NCBI GenBank assembly: GCA_000320545.1
Contig: ADNK01000118.1
Location: 1-63,977 of the forward strand
Source of the DNA: Bigelowiella natans CCMP2755
Taxonomy: Eukaryota; Cercozoa; Chlorarachniophyceae
DNA length: 63,977 nt
Reading direction: 5' to 3'
Below, one piece after another: positions 1 to 12,423 of this stretch (position 1 is the stretch's first letter; every line of letters starts with the position of its first letter). Below the pieces are notes generated by a model. The model searched no databases. It was not told where the DNA came from and worked only from the letters and a program-made list of their open reading frames with translations. The translations under genes were made by a program, and so were the position numbers.

Positions 1-104
1 CTGCTGCTGCTCGTTAGAGTCGTCGAGAAAGTAGAGGGGTCGGATATGGCCACTCGCTAAGAGCAATACCTTCCTGTAACAGCAGAGTCCACCAAGAAAT
101 TGAA

Positions 105-3100
105 TCAACACCACACACGCACACACACACACAAATACAAATAACCCGAGGCATGCGACTCACGTGGAATGTATATACAGCATTGAAACGACATCTTCGG
201 TACTACTGCTACTACTACTACTACTACTACAACTACTACTACTACCATGAAATGTGCGCCTAAGACCCGTGTGACATTGAGTAGGTTGGCTGCTACTGCG
301 GCCATTTTGAGGAGTAAGATCTCTCTTCCCTCCTCGTTACGCTCCTCCACACTGCCCCCATTGCTCTTTGAAGTGCTAGTGGCGGCGGTGGTGTCGAACA
401 AGGAAGAAGACGAGATTTTGGCCACTGATGCGGCCTCAGCAAGTGAAAGAATAGGAGGGGAGGAGGACGATGATGGTGCTGGGGCTACTGCTGTACGAAC
501 GGCACGCTCTTGTAGCAGATATCGAGGTTTGCCCCTGTTTTGTGGGATAGCCGCGATGATATTCCAACCTTTGATGACAGGGCGGCGAATAGGAGTCTTC
601 GTCTCGTCAGCACCCATGCTGGTGATGGGGGGGGAGGTTGAGTTGGTGCTGTTGCTCCAGGGAAGAAGCCATAACTCGAGTATTTGTCCAAGACGGACAG
701 GGATCCGGTCGTAAGGCTCGCCTTTCACTTCAAAAGCGATTGGCGATGATGATGATGATGATGATGATGCTGATGATGATGATGGCGCGGTATCCTCTGC
801 AAAGCATAGAGTAAGTATACAGAATAGGAATTAGTGACACGGACGATGACGTTGTGCTGCAATGTTGTTGTTGTTGTTGATGATGATATTGATGATGTCA
901 CTAGGATGATGCAGATGGTGGGCGATGATCTGCCCAACGCGGAATGATGAGAACCTTGATTTAATTGCGAGATTAGTTCTGAGAAATGCTGCTTCCTCCG
1001 TTTCCTTGCACGCCCACCATCGTCGGTGGCGGCGGTGGTGGTGCTCTCTCCAATCAACTTGGTATACAGAGGAGAGTGCCGGACTACTCTTCCACGCACG
1101 CTAGCGAGCTTATTCCACTCTGCGGTAAAGTTCTGGAAATTCTCCTCCCACCACTGCGAAATATAAGTAATCAAAGAGGGGCGCTACATGTGTTACTTAC
1201 TCATCACCATGCTCTTGCAGTATAGTGTCACCGCGCGCGGTAAGATAGTAGTAGTAGTAGTAGTAGTGGTGGTAGTAGTAGTCGTAGTCTCAAGCAAGGA
1301 CAGGTACACAATACACTGGTGATGATCTTTCTTCTTCTTCTTCTCACCCATTCGTTCTCTCTCTGCGTGTTCGTAGCCAGGCTTTTGGGGTTCTTCGCCG
1401 CGACATCAGGAGCAAATCGCACAGCGGCTGGAAACGGCACGCGCACTTGAGGAGCGCACACAACGTCGGCATATCCGCATGGCCACGCATCCAACGAATA
1501 CGTCGGGGGTATGATCTCGCTTTCTCCCGCCGTCTTGTTGTTGTTATTGTTGTTGTTGTTGTTGTTGTTATTCTGCTGCTCTTCGAGCCGTTGCCGTCCG
1601 TCCACCTGGCGAGCTTGGAGGAGTCGCACCACTACCCTGTCCATGTTGGAGTTGAACATGCCGACAAAACCCTCGCAGAAAAGCCCCGCAATGTACATAT
1701 TTAGAATGGCCAAGGCGCCCTGTGATCACATATCCACAACACCGGAGGAGGAGAATTCTATGTGTTCGTGACTCTTCTCTCTGGAATGAATGCGAGTTGT
1801 TACAACAACAACAACTACTACTACTACTAGTAGTACTAGTAGTTCTACTCTACTACCGCTACAACGAAAGCTATAGATCAGCGGCAGAACTTGCTATAGA
1901 CGCTGCTTATAAACGACGAGGCTGCGATGATATCAGTGAATATCTGACAGAGGGTTGTGCAATGCTCTCTCTTTCTTTTTAATTTTCTCTTAAGGTCCTT
2001 CTCCTCCTCCTCCCCCTTCCCCTCCACGTACAGTATGGCAGCCATTCAGAGATCCCGCAGCAATCGAAAAGAAGGCATCGGCTCCTTTACTCATCTTGGA
2101 GTCATCCCACCCCTATGTTTGTACAGCGACAGTGCATGTAAACTTTCGAGATAAATCTTTGGGGTAGGGGTGGGAGACACATGCTGTTGAAGTCTCTCGA
2201 GGAAAACTAGGTACGATGAAACCGTGTTATCGTATCTATGCTTTTTTAGTAACGACGACACTATTGTCCATCCCCCTCCCCCTTTCCCCCCCTCTTCTAA
2301 TTCACTCATTTTCATCCCATTGATTGATATTGTTACACCGCCTCCCTCCCTCCCTCCCTCCCTCCCTCCCTCCCTCCCTACCTACCTTTTGGCTAAATTT
2401 GGGTTTATCAATAGAGATAAAGGTCCATCGTCTGCGCAGTTCTTTGTCGGATATCACCTGGAAGCATAAAGTTAGTAGTATACGGTTGTCGGTGGTTGGT
2501 GTGTCGGCCTCCTCCGCGCAGCACACTTTGTATGCGTGTATGGCGGCGCGAATAATAGTACCTGCTCTATCACTTCCATATCATCAGTAAAAAGAAATAT
2601 CGACTTGAATGCCCGTCCTACATAGAATCAGCATGGTCATCGCTCACATTGTCAGTACCGCATCAACTTCAACCTCCTCCCCCCCCCCCCCTTCTTTCTC
2701 ATTCTCATTATTATCGATACCGTTTTTATCTCTCATAGAGTCGGCAACTTCCATGAATCTTTCGAAACGTATATAAAACGCCTGGAATGTAAGCAAATGC
2801 CGCATCGTCAATATACACGTGGAATGCTCATAAGCTGTTCATCGTCATCTCATCGATTAAGTAGTCTTCTTCTTCTTCTTCTTCTTCTTCTTCTTCTTCC
2901 CTTGCCGCATCATCACCTTCCTGAACCACTACTGCTACTACTACTACTACTACTACTACTACCACTACTACTACTGTAACTTCGATCCGCTACAATTACT
3001 ACAAGTCTCTCAGCAGAAGAACACCTCGAATTTAGTCTTCCCATGCCTTACGTGCATGGCTAGGATAGGTTTTGGAATCTCGTCCCAGTCTAGATATTTC

Positions 3101-5260
3101 CTGAATAAAACGTAGTTTTTCACCGAATGCTAATGGCGGGGCAACGAGCAACGATTTGCGGCACTTCAGGTGAGAGCGGGTGATTCCCTCGCTCGCCCCC
3201 TCGGACAAAGGCACGATAATCGCTATGTTTGCACATGGCTAGGTAAACAAGCAGCGGCACATTGTACGACAAGAGCGATGCTAGCAGTCGTAACTTGATG
3301 TTGGTGATTTGGCGAGCCATTTGCTGGTTGGGTTGCATGAGGTAGAAGACAAGCTCGGAGGATGCCCCTGGAGGACCAAAAGCAAACGATGAGACTTTCT
3401 CTCAGGAAATTGCCCACCGTGGACACACACAATCAGTAGTATCTCTGCATCGTCCCCCAACCCTGAATGGCAATGCTTGCTATTGTAACTAGAACAAAGA
3501 AGGGAGTGGGAGAGAGAGGGAGAGGGGAGGAGGGAGAGACTACTCATGCGGTCCAATCCTTGATGGTACTGCTTGAAGTCGCACATTCCTCTTTGCATCG
3601 TAACGTCCTTTCCCTTCTCAAAAGGGAGGGGGGAGCCGCTACACATATGATGTTGCTGAAAGTAGCACCCATGGCCTCCCGCACTATATACAATAAGATA
3701 TAAGTTAGCTGGTGATGAGCATCCAGAAAAACCCGGCTATCCCCATCGGCATCTTGCTTCTTTGTCTTCTTCTTCTTCTTCTTCTTCTTCATGGTCATCA
3801 CGATCATCATCCTTGTCACGCATCATCGCTTACGGGCAGGCTCCTAGGTCAGTGAAGGCCCATTGCCATTGTTCGCCTCTTCTGGCATCGCCTACAACCA
3901 TAGAACCTCCTTCCACAGCAAGCGCGCACCCGAACCCCTGCATGATAGCAACACATATGTAACATGCTATATTCTCCTGCGTGTGTCATCATGGAGATGA
4001 TTGAATCTTGTCATTGAATTAGTAACTACTAGTACTGCTGCAACCGCTACCACCATAGGTACAAGTCGTATGCACTTTGCTCATTGCAGCATCATGGCTG
4101 CTTGTTACCAAAACATATGCGATAGGCCACTCACCGCTATCATATGGCAAATCCTTGCCCCTAATCCTCTCCATGCATGAGGGCGTGATGTCTGGGAAAA
4201 ATGATGCACGTTTTCGCCCCCGCACTTCGCCTGTTCGGTTTGGGATTATGTGATTGAAAATTTCAATATTTATGATGGTAGCGAATCCAATGCTGACAGC
4301 CCCCAATGCAATAAGGAATAGTTGGGAAATTCTCGCCATCATTATCATCGTTGCCACTATCGATTTTGGCATAGTATCATGAGCAGTAACAAAAGCAGCA
4401 AACTAGCAAGGCCTTATCACCCCACGCGTACATTACCCACCTCACAGAGCTGTCGTTTTATGAGGAAAATCCTGAATTTCCATACAGGGTCCTCTGGGTC
4501 GATGAAGTAATCATCATCATCTTCTTCTTCTTTCCCGAGAAGGCGCATGAAAGAATAGTGTCGCCGAACAAGCTGTTATTACGGTCGTGTCAACGATGAT
4601 GATCACAATGGTGAATAATGACAATCATGAACACTAGCATCCACTATACTAGTCCGCCGTTTCCTAAGGAAAAACTTTTCAATATCTCTCACTGCATGAA
4701 CTCCCCGAGCTTGCAAATACCTCCACGTAGCTTTTTGACTGGCAAAGAGCACGTGTAATGTTGGCCTCCTCCTCTTTCTTGCTTGGCGTCGTTATAGGAA
4801 CGGACCCAGGGGAGCATATATCGTCAAGCTTCACAATTGCCTCAGAATGCTTGCCTTGGATGAGAGCCGGCATAATGACATTATTGACACCAGCAGACGA
4901 CGGGCTGCTCTTATTGACAGATGGTTGTTCTTCTGTACGATTTGAAGATGCTTCCTCAACATCTTCGTCATTGTTTTCCATCGTCCATAGGTCGATTTCG
5001 CTGTCGAGCGAAGAGGGCAACTGCACCTACAGAAGAAACCGCAAAGGGGATATGACGACTCAAACCAATATGTTGATAAAATTCAAAATCCCAGCAACAG
5101 TGCACATTTTATAGGCGTACCGTCCAAAAATATACTTTTTATTTAATACCTTGCCGACCACCAATGCGCCATCCGTCGTGCCACTTAGGAAGAGTTGATC
5201 CGCAGACAGTAACAAGATACCCACGAGAAATATTGAACATATGACTCCGGTGAGATTCAT
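105..5260 (-). CDS. large multi-exon membrane protein gene, function unrecognised (partial model)
   Basis: A chain of minus-strand exons with consensus splice sites. The likely start is the ATG at 5260, followed by a hydrophobic leader (MNLTGVICSIFLVGILLL). Next come exons at about 4721-5026 (acidic, Ser/Thr-rich), 4441-4572 (contains YFIDPEDPVWKFRIF), 4135-4402 (membrane segment ISQLFLIALGAVSIGFATI) and 3834-3937 (contains GFGCALAVEGGSMVVGD, like an FG-GAP blade). A block at about 3040-3420 holds SELVFYLMQPNQQMARQ and another membrane segment. Smaller exons lie at about 2650-2783, 2391-2462 (VISDKELRRRWTFISIDK) and 1603-1716 (ALAILNMYIAGLFCEGFVG, membrane). The last are about 960-1160 and a Ser-rich final exon at about 105-815 (PYDRIPVRLGQILELWLLPW). 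Several exons carry homopolymers encoded by microsatellites (Glu, Gly and Ser runs). It looks like a polytopic membrane or secretory-pathway protein. I recognise no family, and two adjacent genes cannot be excluded. The 3' end may lie outside the window. Confidence 0.42.
2340..2381. repeat. CTCC tetranucleotide microsatellite
   Basis: About nine tandem CTCC units sit directly behind a 5' splice site of the minus-strand gene, so the array is intronic and close to the donor. It accounts for the Pro/Ser and Gly/Arg/Glu repeat reading frames here, which are not genes. Confidence 0.9.
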
Positions 5261-5269
5261 TATATTGGG

Positions 5270-6429
5270 CTACTGCACCAATAAGAGAAGGCACCAGACC
5301 CGGAAACCTCCAGACAGCCGTGCGGTGTTCGCAATTCGTAACAACGACGTTGAATGCTTGCCGTATATCTGAAGTAAGGAAGCGAAAGTAGAGATGGTGG
5401 TAATGTGCGTGTGTGCGAGCGTTGGGGCTGGACAGATCAAGGGGAAGGAGGTTGTAGGCAGCGTGAGCCATGCAATGATCAGCAGATCATCGTCGTCGCC
5501 GCTATCATCATCATCATCACCATCGTATTAGGATCATCGCGAAATGAAACGAAACTATACCTAAATCCCTGTGTTTTTCAAGTGCGACTTGACCAAAAGA
5601 GTAATTTATTTACTAAGCTCATTGTAAAGCGACAAGGTGTCTTGAGGGGGAAACCAACATGGAGATGAGAAGACCCGAAAACATCCCAAAAAAGGTGCCT
5701 AGAGGAAGGAAAACAAGTGAAATTGGATCAGCAGAGAATTCCAGCTGAAGAGAAAACGGGCGAAGTCAAAAACGAGGAGAGAAAACTTGCGCAACTTCTT
5801 AACTCAGCAGCGTGGCCGCAGTGTCTTGCAACACTTTGGAAATGTAGTTTTTCATCATTGTTTCATTGTTTCACTTTCAACAACAGGCACAGACACGCTG
5901 GCTGGCCACTGCACGTCTGGACATGCTGAGCATGGGTCAGCACGCATGGCATGGCACTGTGTCGAGATGCAGGACGTGCACGTTCTGTTCTCACGTGCAG
6001 TTCAGTGTGTGGTTCCTCAGTTGACGTGTGGTAGTGATTCAACCAAGCCTTGCAATTTCTGATCCTCACAGCAACAAGAAAATTGCCTGTCATTGGTGAA
6101 CGATTGTGTGCAAGGCTGTGCTGGCGTGCTCGCACAATTGACACAATGTGCAGGTGTTCATAACTGTCATCCACACTCTACGTCTGTGCACAGGCAGAAC
6201 AACATTGTCGCGTTGCACACGTCCAGACGTGCACACAGCGCATGCGCTAGATGCGTGCTGTCATGTCCAATGTGCATGAGGCGAGGGCACCTAGCACCTA
6301 GCACCAATGACAGCTGGGTGCAATGCAGTTGTGCATGTGCTGTCATGGCTGTGTCCATTACATCTGCATCACCTTGTCACGTCTAGACGTGCGATGAATC
6401 GCAATGCATGTTTTCAAGAATTAGTCTAG

Positions 6430-6471
<42 letters not shown>

Positions 6472-6847
6472 ACGCACATGGTCTAAGAAAGCTTTGTTCT
6501 TCAAGTGACAACTATGTAAATGCTGGCTTGATGATGCCACACACTGCATTATCTGTATGTGATGATCACCAACTTATTATTTTTGTTGCACATGTGCGTG
6601 TACATTCGAAACTTATCCGTCATGCGTGTAGAACACAATGGAACGATACTATCCAATCCAGCGACTATGTATGGAGTGTTATGTAACAATGCTATCCAGA
6701 GTTCAGTAAATGGAGTCTACTTGATAAAATGTATGGCATGCTCTGCTATGTTTGGTTCAAGGCCACATGCTATCTCATTTCAAGGTGCATCCGTGTGCGT
6801 GTGCATGCGCAACACAGCACACTTGACCATCGGGAAAGAATACCTAA
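5270..6847. other. intergenic stretch with CA/TG-rich island
   Basis: No gene recognised. From about 5780 the text is rich in TGCA, CACGTG and GCATG words. It contains a 38-base GT run at 6432-6469 and a perfect 14-base palindrome CACGTCTAGACGTG at 6378-6391. The segment near 5810-5860, read on the minus strand, resembles sequences at 19.95 kb and 42.93 kb (ACATTTCCAAAGTGT-like core). Open frames here are short and mutually overlapping. Confidence 0.6.
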
Positions 6848-8861
6848 TTAAAGCACCTCAGTGCTTGTGCTCGCTATTCCATCTGACATAGAGCGGGATA
6901 GCCCCAGGGGCCTCTTCGCAGAACCAGGTAGCTCATTGAATTGAACGATCACACAGGTGATGTCGTCTTGGTAGCTGCCGTTTGTTTGAGCCCTCCAGCA
7001 CTCCCGTGCCCGGTTACAGAGCCTACGTGCGGCGGTATCCAAATCGTTTCGCTTTTCTAAAGCCTCGGATTCTACAATCATCCTCACCACCTCGGCGTTC
7101 CCCAAATATTCCCAAATACCATCTGACGCCCATATAGCGAAAATGTCTTCACGGCTTAGCTGATGCTCTGTCAATTCAGCGTCTCCTACCACATATGGGT
7201 GTAGGGCAAAATCACCAATAGACCTAGACACTGCAAGACCGAAACCCGCGGAACCAAAGACACGCGCGGGTTGGTTTGGCCACACCACCACTTTCCCACC
7301 ACGACTTGTTATTCGTTTTTTCTCTGGAGGATCGTCTGGCTTGTGATCATGAGACAGAGGGACGATTTCGAGTTGCATTCCTAGGGCCGATATAACCTCT
7401 TTGCCACCAGAAGAAGACGATGAAGAAGAAGACGGGTCTGTGCTATCACTCTTCCCTTTTTCTTCATCTTCTCCCTTCGGAGAATTCGATTTTATTCGGC
7501 ACAAAACACACCTAGAGTCGCCCACATTGGCGGTGTACAGTCGACCACCTGATTTGAGAGTGACAACAGCAGTCGTTCCGCTATGACTGGCATCCAAGTG
7601 CGAGTTCTTCCTTGCTGCTCCGCTTTTTATTGCTGCCTGAATGGACCGTAGATACGCGACGACATCTTCCAATATGTGGACGATATGCTTGCCAGGGGTT
7701 CGACGTAGCCTTTGTCGTTGCTTTCCGACGGATTCCATTATTCTCTTGGACGATTCCTGAGCGATGTGGTGTCCCTTCTCACCATGTCCGTCGAGCACAC
7801 CAAACACGGCAGCTTGAGGCTCTCCGGGAACCTTCTTTAGCTCTACCCTTCTGTCCTGATTCACTTTGCTTGGATCACTGCGGTTGTACCCTTGAATAGA
7901 GTGGGAACCCGTTCGCATTTCAAATCTCTTGCTGCCGACATTCTGGCTTTCCTTTCTCTTCTGTTTCAAAGCTTCTTCCTCCTCTGGTGTCAACACGCGC
8001 GCCATAATATCTAGAAAGTCTATCTCTGCCTCAGTATCAAATTCATCAAAGCGAACAAGACAGCCACCGTACAAAATCTGTGCGACCTTCCCCTTGTACA
8101 TAATTCCATCTTCTTCCCAAACAGCCCAGACGAGAGACCCCTCCTTCACATCTGACCGCTCGAGAGATTTGAAAGGAGTCATTGACCCAAAGTCGACCAC
8201 GACGGTGTCGTTGACACCATACTGGAGAAAATATACTTGGGCTTTGTTATCACCGTTCACTGACTCAATTCGGGCCGGATAATTTTCTCCGTCCTCCCAT
8301 AGTACCATGCAGCGCATTCCAGGTGTCCAAGTTGCTTCTTTCGTCGGAGCAGTAACTGCTACAACTCCAGAATTATTATTGTATCCAATGAGTGATTTTA
8401 GTTGCTCCCTTGCTTGGATCATTGCCTGGTCATCCGGGGCAACAGCAAGAATAGCATTCACTTTGTCAAGCTGGTCCTGCAAACTCTCGGCTGTGTTGTC
8501 TGTGGTTGGAGGTGCTGCAATGGAGCTTGTAGATTCAGCTTTGGTGTCTAGGTTCTCGCCAAGTCTTACCTCTTCGATAATCGGCGCTCTCTTCACTTTT
8601 ACATCGTCGTCAAAAAGATCATCGACCTCCTTTCCTATGTCCGTCGCAGATTTTCTCTGTCTTTTGCCACTACCTCCTGCGAGCGAGAATTCGAAAGACA
8701 AAAAATTAGGGAAATCATGCTCGAATAATTGAAAATTAAATTCATGGGTTAGTCTAGGGACGAAACCCCCCCTGTAATACACGGAGTCTAAGCTGAAGGT
8801 CAGGGTTGATGTCGCTGAGACCTGTGGCGGCTGGAAGCCATTCCCGCTTGCGTTGGGACAT
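6848..8861 (-). CDS. PP2C-type protein phosphatase with N-terminal Tudor-like domains
   Basis: Two exons: 8783-8861 (starts MSQRKREWLPAATG) and 6848-8676, joined by a 106-base GT-AG intron whose phases agree, giving about 635 residues. The N-terminal third carries two Tudor-like barrels. The first starts near WTPGMRCMVLWEDGENYPAR, and the second near VKEGSLVWAVWEEDGIMYKG. The C-terminal half is a full PP2C domain: DGHG, SGTTAVV, GDSR, SRSIGDFAL, ASDGIWE and the final DDITCVIV, so all metal-binding acidic residues are present. PP2C enzymes are Mn/Mg-dependent Ser/Thr phosphatases; Tudor barrels usually bind methylated Lys or Arg. A nuclear or RNP-associated phosphatase is therefore an inference. 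A Ser-rich insert (from an AGA/TCT-type repeat) lies between GDSR and the later motifs. It is divergent from the gene at 9072, with 210 bases between starts. Starting at 8869 and reading through the intron would give a less likely product. Confidence 0.88.
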
Positions 8862-9071
8862 TTGTGCATAAGTGAGGCGAATCTTTCCCTACGGCAACCT
8901 TATGCTCTGGTCGCTCATATAAAATCATGGGACGATGTTCAAACACCGTTCTCTCACGGAAGAACTTGAGGGAGATGATTTGATTGTCGCATGGTAAAAA
9001 CGACATGCATTCTTGTTCCTGGATAACAAAACAGCTTGGCGCGCTCTGAGCTCCTATAATTACCCATAAAC
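8862..9071. promoter_or_regulatory. 210-base divergent promoter region
   Basis: This lies between the start codons of the Tudor-PP2C gene (minus) and the 545-residue gene (plus). Both genes must take their core promoters from this short segment. I see no convincing TATA box. CTATAATTA just before the plus-strand ATG (about 9055) is the only AT-rich word in a plausible place, and it is too close to the ATG to be certain. Confidence 0.5.
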
Positions 9072-10709
9072 ATGGGGAAGAGGAGGAACGTGTTGGAGCT
9101 CCTGCAAACTCCACGCTCCGCTTTCTCCTCGTCAGCGTCCTCGTCTTCTGATAGTGACGTTAGAACTCCTTTTCAAAAAAAGAATGACAAGGAAAAGATG
9201 AACAGAACGGAACAGAAATCGAAGCTACGCTCGGGATTTCAGGCGTTGAGGCACTTCTCTGAGGACGACTATTTTACAATAAACTCGAGTACCTCCCTCA
9301 AAGCTTTTTCTAATCATGGCAGTGCCCGAAAACCTTCGAGAGCTAAACCTTCGAGAGCTGGTCATTCTTTTGCTCGACCGCCGTTACGATCCCTGCAGTC
9401 AACGCCTCATGGGAACAGACCTATGTTGTCAATCTCTGAGCAAATTAGATCAGAGAAACTTCGACGGTCTCAATCCAAGCGCGTCTCTTTGTTATCTTCC
9501 GAAAAATGTGGTTTTAGTGCCCCTTCAAGATCTAAAAAAAGACCATTGTCCGAGATTCTCCGAAGTCCGGCTTATGGCCTTCCATTGGGACCGGAGGAGG
9601 AAGAAATTTTGGAGGACTTTGAAGATGTGTCGCAGAAAACTATTCGAAACCATGCAGAGATCAAAACTGTACAACCACCTCCTCTTCAAAGTAGAGACAA
9701 TAACCAAGATGATGGCATAATTCGGGTCCTATTTTCGCCGGGGACTCCTCAACCCAAAGCTCCCGTCAGAGATAGAAAATTTCATTCCGAAACTCCTTCG
9801 AGCAAGCTTTCAGGCGCTACCTCCAGCGATTTCTCAAGTGCGAATGGTGACGAATCTAAGCAAGGATCCCCATTCAGAACACCTTTAGTTGCTCCTAATC
9901 CCATCTCAAGGACACCAATGACTTCAAAGAGTGGTTCTCATTGGCTTAACTCAATGCGAAAAACCCCTCGAAATCGAGTACAGAGACCAGCGATAGATAC
10001 GAACACGGTAACAAAATCCGCGGAACTTGCGCGACGAAGAAAACGAGGCGTTAAAACTAAGATCGGACTAGCAGGTAAGCTCCAGAATCTAATCCGAGAC
10101 GTGGAGGCTGAAGCAAATATTCGGTCGCATACGCAGAATGCCTCTGTTATCAATCCTCTGCGCAACGTCCGGCCAGAAGCCTTGCATCCCTATATTATTG
10201 TAAGCGTAGCAAATGTTAGAGCTTACTCTGGCATTTTTGCTTCTGAGTGCATGGTCCATGAGGTATTTCAAGGTTTGCTGGAAGGGAGCAACGGGCAAGA
10301 TGATATTCCCAATGATTCTTGGCGTAGTGAGAGACTGGACATCTTCTTCACACATGAGGTAGCGGAGAAACTTGTCTTGCGGAAGGGGGCATCAGTTTTG
10401 ATAGAATGGCCCTGGGAAACTCGTAAAAATCCACGGACCGGCCGGAGAGAAGTATGGAATACATTCTTTTGCTCAAAATCTAAACGAGCACAACATACTC
10501 TAGAAAGCATGAAACGGAAGTGCACAAACAATTGCCCAATAACAGAAGAAGACTTCTCCCTTCCCTTATTGCCAAGATCGTGCTCCCAGCCAAGTTCTGT
10601 TTCTATCTCTCAAAACAAAGTAGGCGATTGTCCAACTCTAATTGATAGCATGAATATGGTGTACGCCTCGCTGATGTTTTCATCCAATGGGCTTTTAGCA
10701 TTCCACTAA
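9072..10709 (+). CDS. 545-residue basic protein, unrecognised, single exon
   Basis: One uninterrupted frame from ATG at 9072 to TAA, rare among the genes in this window. The first two thirds are Ser/Arg/Lys/Pro-rich and look disordered, with many SP/TP and basic clusters (KKRPLSEILRSPAYG, SRTPMTSKSGSHW). These could be phosphorylation sites, and a nuclear location fits. From about residue 365 the sequence becomes globular: HPYIIVSVANVRAYSGIFAS, then LVLRKGASVLIEWPWETR, a pattern compatible with a small beta-rich (possibly OB-like) fold. I do not recognise the family. A second open frame at 9316-9720 overlaps it and is a shadow. It shares its promoter region with the Tudor-PP2C gene, which hints at coordinated nuclear roles but proves nothing. 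Confidence 0.72.
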   Translation: MGKRRNVLELLQTPRSAFSSSASSSSDSDVRTPFQKKNDKEKMNRTEQKSKLRSGFQALRHFSEDDYFTINSSTSLKAFSNHGSARKPSRAKPSRAGHSFARPPLRSLQSTPHGNRPMLSISEQIRSEKLRRSQSKRVSLLSSEKCGFSAPSRSKKRPLSEILRSPAYGLPLGPEEEEILEDFEDVSQKTIRNHAEIKTVQPPPLQSRDNNQDDGIIRVLFSPGTPQPKAPVRDRKFHSETPSSKLSGATSSDFSSANGDESKQGSPFRTPLVAPNPISRTPMTSKSGSHWLNSMRKTPRNRVQRPAIDTNTVTKSAELARRRKRGVKTKIGLAGKLQNLIRDVEAEANIRSHTQNASVINPLRNVRPEALHPYIIVSVANVRAYSGIFASECMVHEVFQGLLEGSNGQDDIPNDSWRSERLDIFFTHEVAEKLVLRKGASVLIEWPWETRKNPRTGRREVWNTFFCSKSKRAQHTLESMKRKCTNNCPITEEDFSLPLLPRSCSQPSSVSISQNKVGDCPTLIDSMNMVYASLMFSSNGLLAFH

Positions 10710-11462
10710 TCATGCCCCAACAGAATATACCTTCCGATGCGAATCGTGAACATGTCTGATGTCCTCACACATTGTTCTACATGCAAGGCTGTAGAGAGTG
10801 AACGACTATAGCTAGCTAGGTAGCGACATGGCATATCATGCATAGATGCGCAAACACATACAGTATAAAACCTAGAAACCTCTAGAGGTGTGTACGTATC
10901 TTGCGACGACACATACAAACTAGTCTAGTAGTAGGCAACGCATAGCAACGGACGTGCACTGCTAACTACTACTAGAGTAGGCTATATTGCTATGCCGACG
11001 GTAGTTGTCACCTCATATGCATGGCGCATCGGCTGGTCGGTGACGCGGCGGTTCTTTTCGATATAGCATAGTTATAGAACTCTGTACGTGGTTCAATGAG
11101 AAGGTATGCTAATATGGATCGATGGTGCTACCAGCTAGCCAGCCGGGACAGACTTGCATGGTAAGATTGTGTGCGCATTCATTTATGTATACGTACGAGC
11201 TGCCGCACTTATTTGATGCTAGTAGAGTTGCATGTGTGAAGTATATATGAAACGCGAATCATGATATATATTTGCCTGCATAGTTTCTAGCTGCGGGGAC
11301 TGGATATGTTCAGGATTTTGAGTGTAATTCATTGCGACGTTCGTTACATGTTTGTGCAAAACCATTACGGTATATAACTCCTGACAGCATCATCCTATGC
11401 AAATTCTCAACCACGTATCATTCTACACGATACCCGATTCCACATATGATCAGATCGAGCTC
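10710..11462. other. intergenic, no gene seen
   Basis: No supportable coding frame. The text is rich in CTAG-containing words (CTAGCTAGG near 10812, ACTAGTCTAGTAG near 10919), as in other gaps of this window. It lies between the plus-strand 545-residue gene and the convergent glutaredoxin-like gene. Confidence 0.55.
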
Positions 11463-12423
11463 TCATAAGTGATCAAGCAAAGAAAATCTAAATGTTGACG
11501 GCATGCTGTACGCACTGTTGCCATTATTGAGGTCATTTTCTCCATTTATTTTCCCTGGTCCTTTATTATCTCTTTTGTTCTTTTCCTTGGCAGCCGCAGC
11601 TCTTTGGCCGGACTCCGTCATTGCACATCCCTTAAAAACTGAATGGATTCTTCCAAGTTCATTCATTTCGAACACCTATGTGCATGTTGTGGTGCAAGCA
11701 ACAGACATTGCCAAGAAGAGGATGTTTTAGTCACTACTTAATATTGGGATGGAGGGGGTACTGCAGGGTTATGTGGTTTGCATTCGATAAGGAAGGGGGC
11801 AGGAGCGCTGCTGCAACCTTCTCAAAGTCCCCTATGAAGACATATCCTGTGCTTTCCCCTTCCCCGCTCCTCATGAACACCTGGTCAAAAGGAGAATGAA
11901 AGAATAGACATCACCATCCATACAATTATCGTTTAGATTTTTAGTAAGATCGTATGGCTTGTTTCAAATGCAGACGCAAGCATGGGCGGGACTGTGTGCT
12001 TCAGATCAAATTGAAGGAATTCGGGGGGAAGAGGTAGAGGCTGTGGGACATAAAGAGGGGGGGGAGGTTACTTGCGGATATGTATTTATTCCTGATTTTC
12101 CACACAGGAATTTTCGTAAGCTTTTGTCCATTCCACCGTCGACCTTTCCGCACAAAAAGCACCAGAGCGCATTACAAGGCGAAAAAATTAAGAAGAATTA
12201 ATTGCGACAGTGGTGGCGACGTGGCATCGTTAGGGGGCGTGGTGAGTAGACGGCGAGTTTGCAATGCTATATTTGAATAGGTTTGTATTCGGTATATTCC
12301 CCCCCCCCCCCCTCCTGCTTCCCTCCTCCACAAGCGACTGCCACGCTATAATACCTCTTGGTAGATATAGCCAAGAGCGGCAAATAGATGTCTAAGCCTG
12401 TCTTGATGAGATTTCTCTATCAT
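11463..12423 (-). CDS. small glutaredoxin/SH3BGRL-like thioredoxin-fold protein (N-terminus uncertain)
   Basis: Four exons with agreeing phases: 12355-12423, 12072-12143, 11762-11880 and 11463-11649, giving 148 residues from the ATG at 12423. The order of features fits a glutaredoxin-like fold. A helix DRLRHLFAALGYIYQEVD comes first, then a strand with the cis-proline signature NTYPQVFMR and YVFIGDFEKV. A Lys/Asn-rich tail follows. The usual redox CxxC would lie just upstream. A short candidate exon starting at ATG 12628 reads MAKSCCSPPIAP and has two adjacent Cys, but its splice phase does not join this model, so the true N-terminus is open. Function is inferred: a glutathione/thiol redox protein or a non-catalytic relative. 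It is convergent with the gene ending at 10709. Confidence 0.55.

Noticed and set aside
6093-6891. Several Cys/His-rich open frames on both strands
   Set aside because: They arise from the TGT/CAC-rich composition of the intergenic island and lack splice partners.
9316-9720. Second plus-strand open frame (134 codons) inside the 545-residue gene
   Set aside because: Shadow frame; the longer frame is continuous over 1.6 kb with a consistent composition and a clear start.
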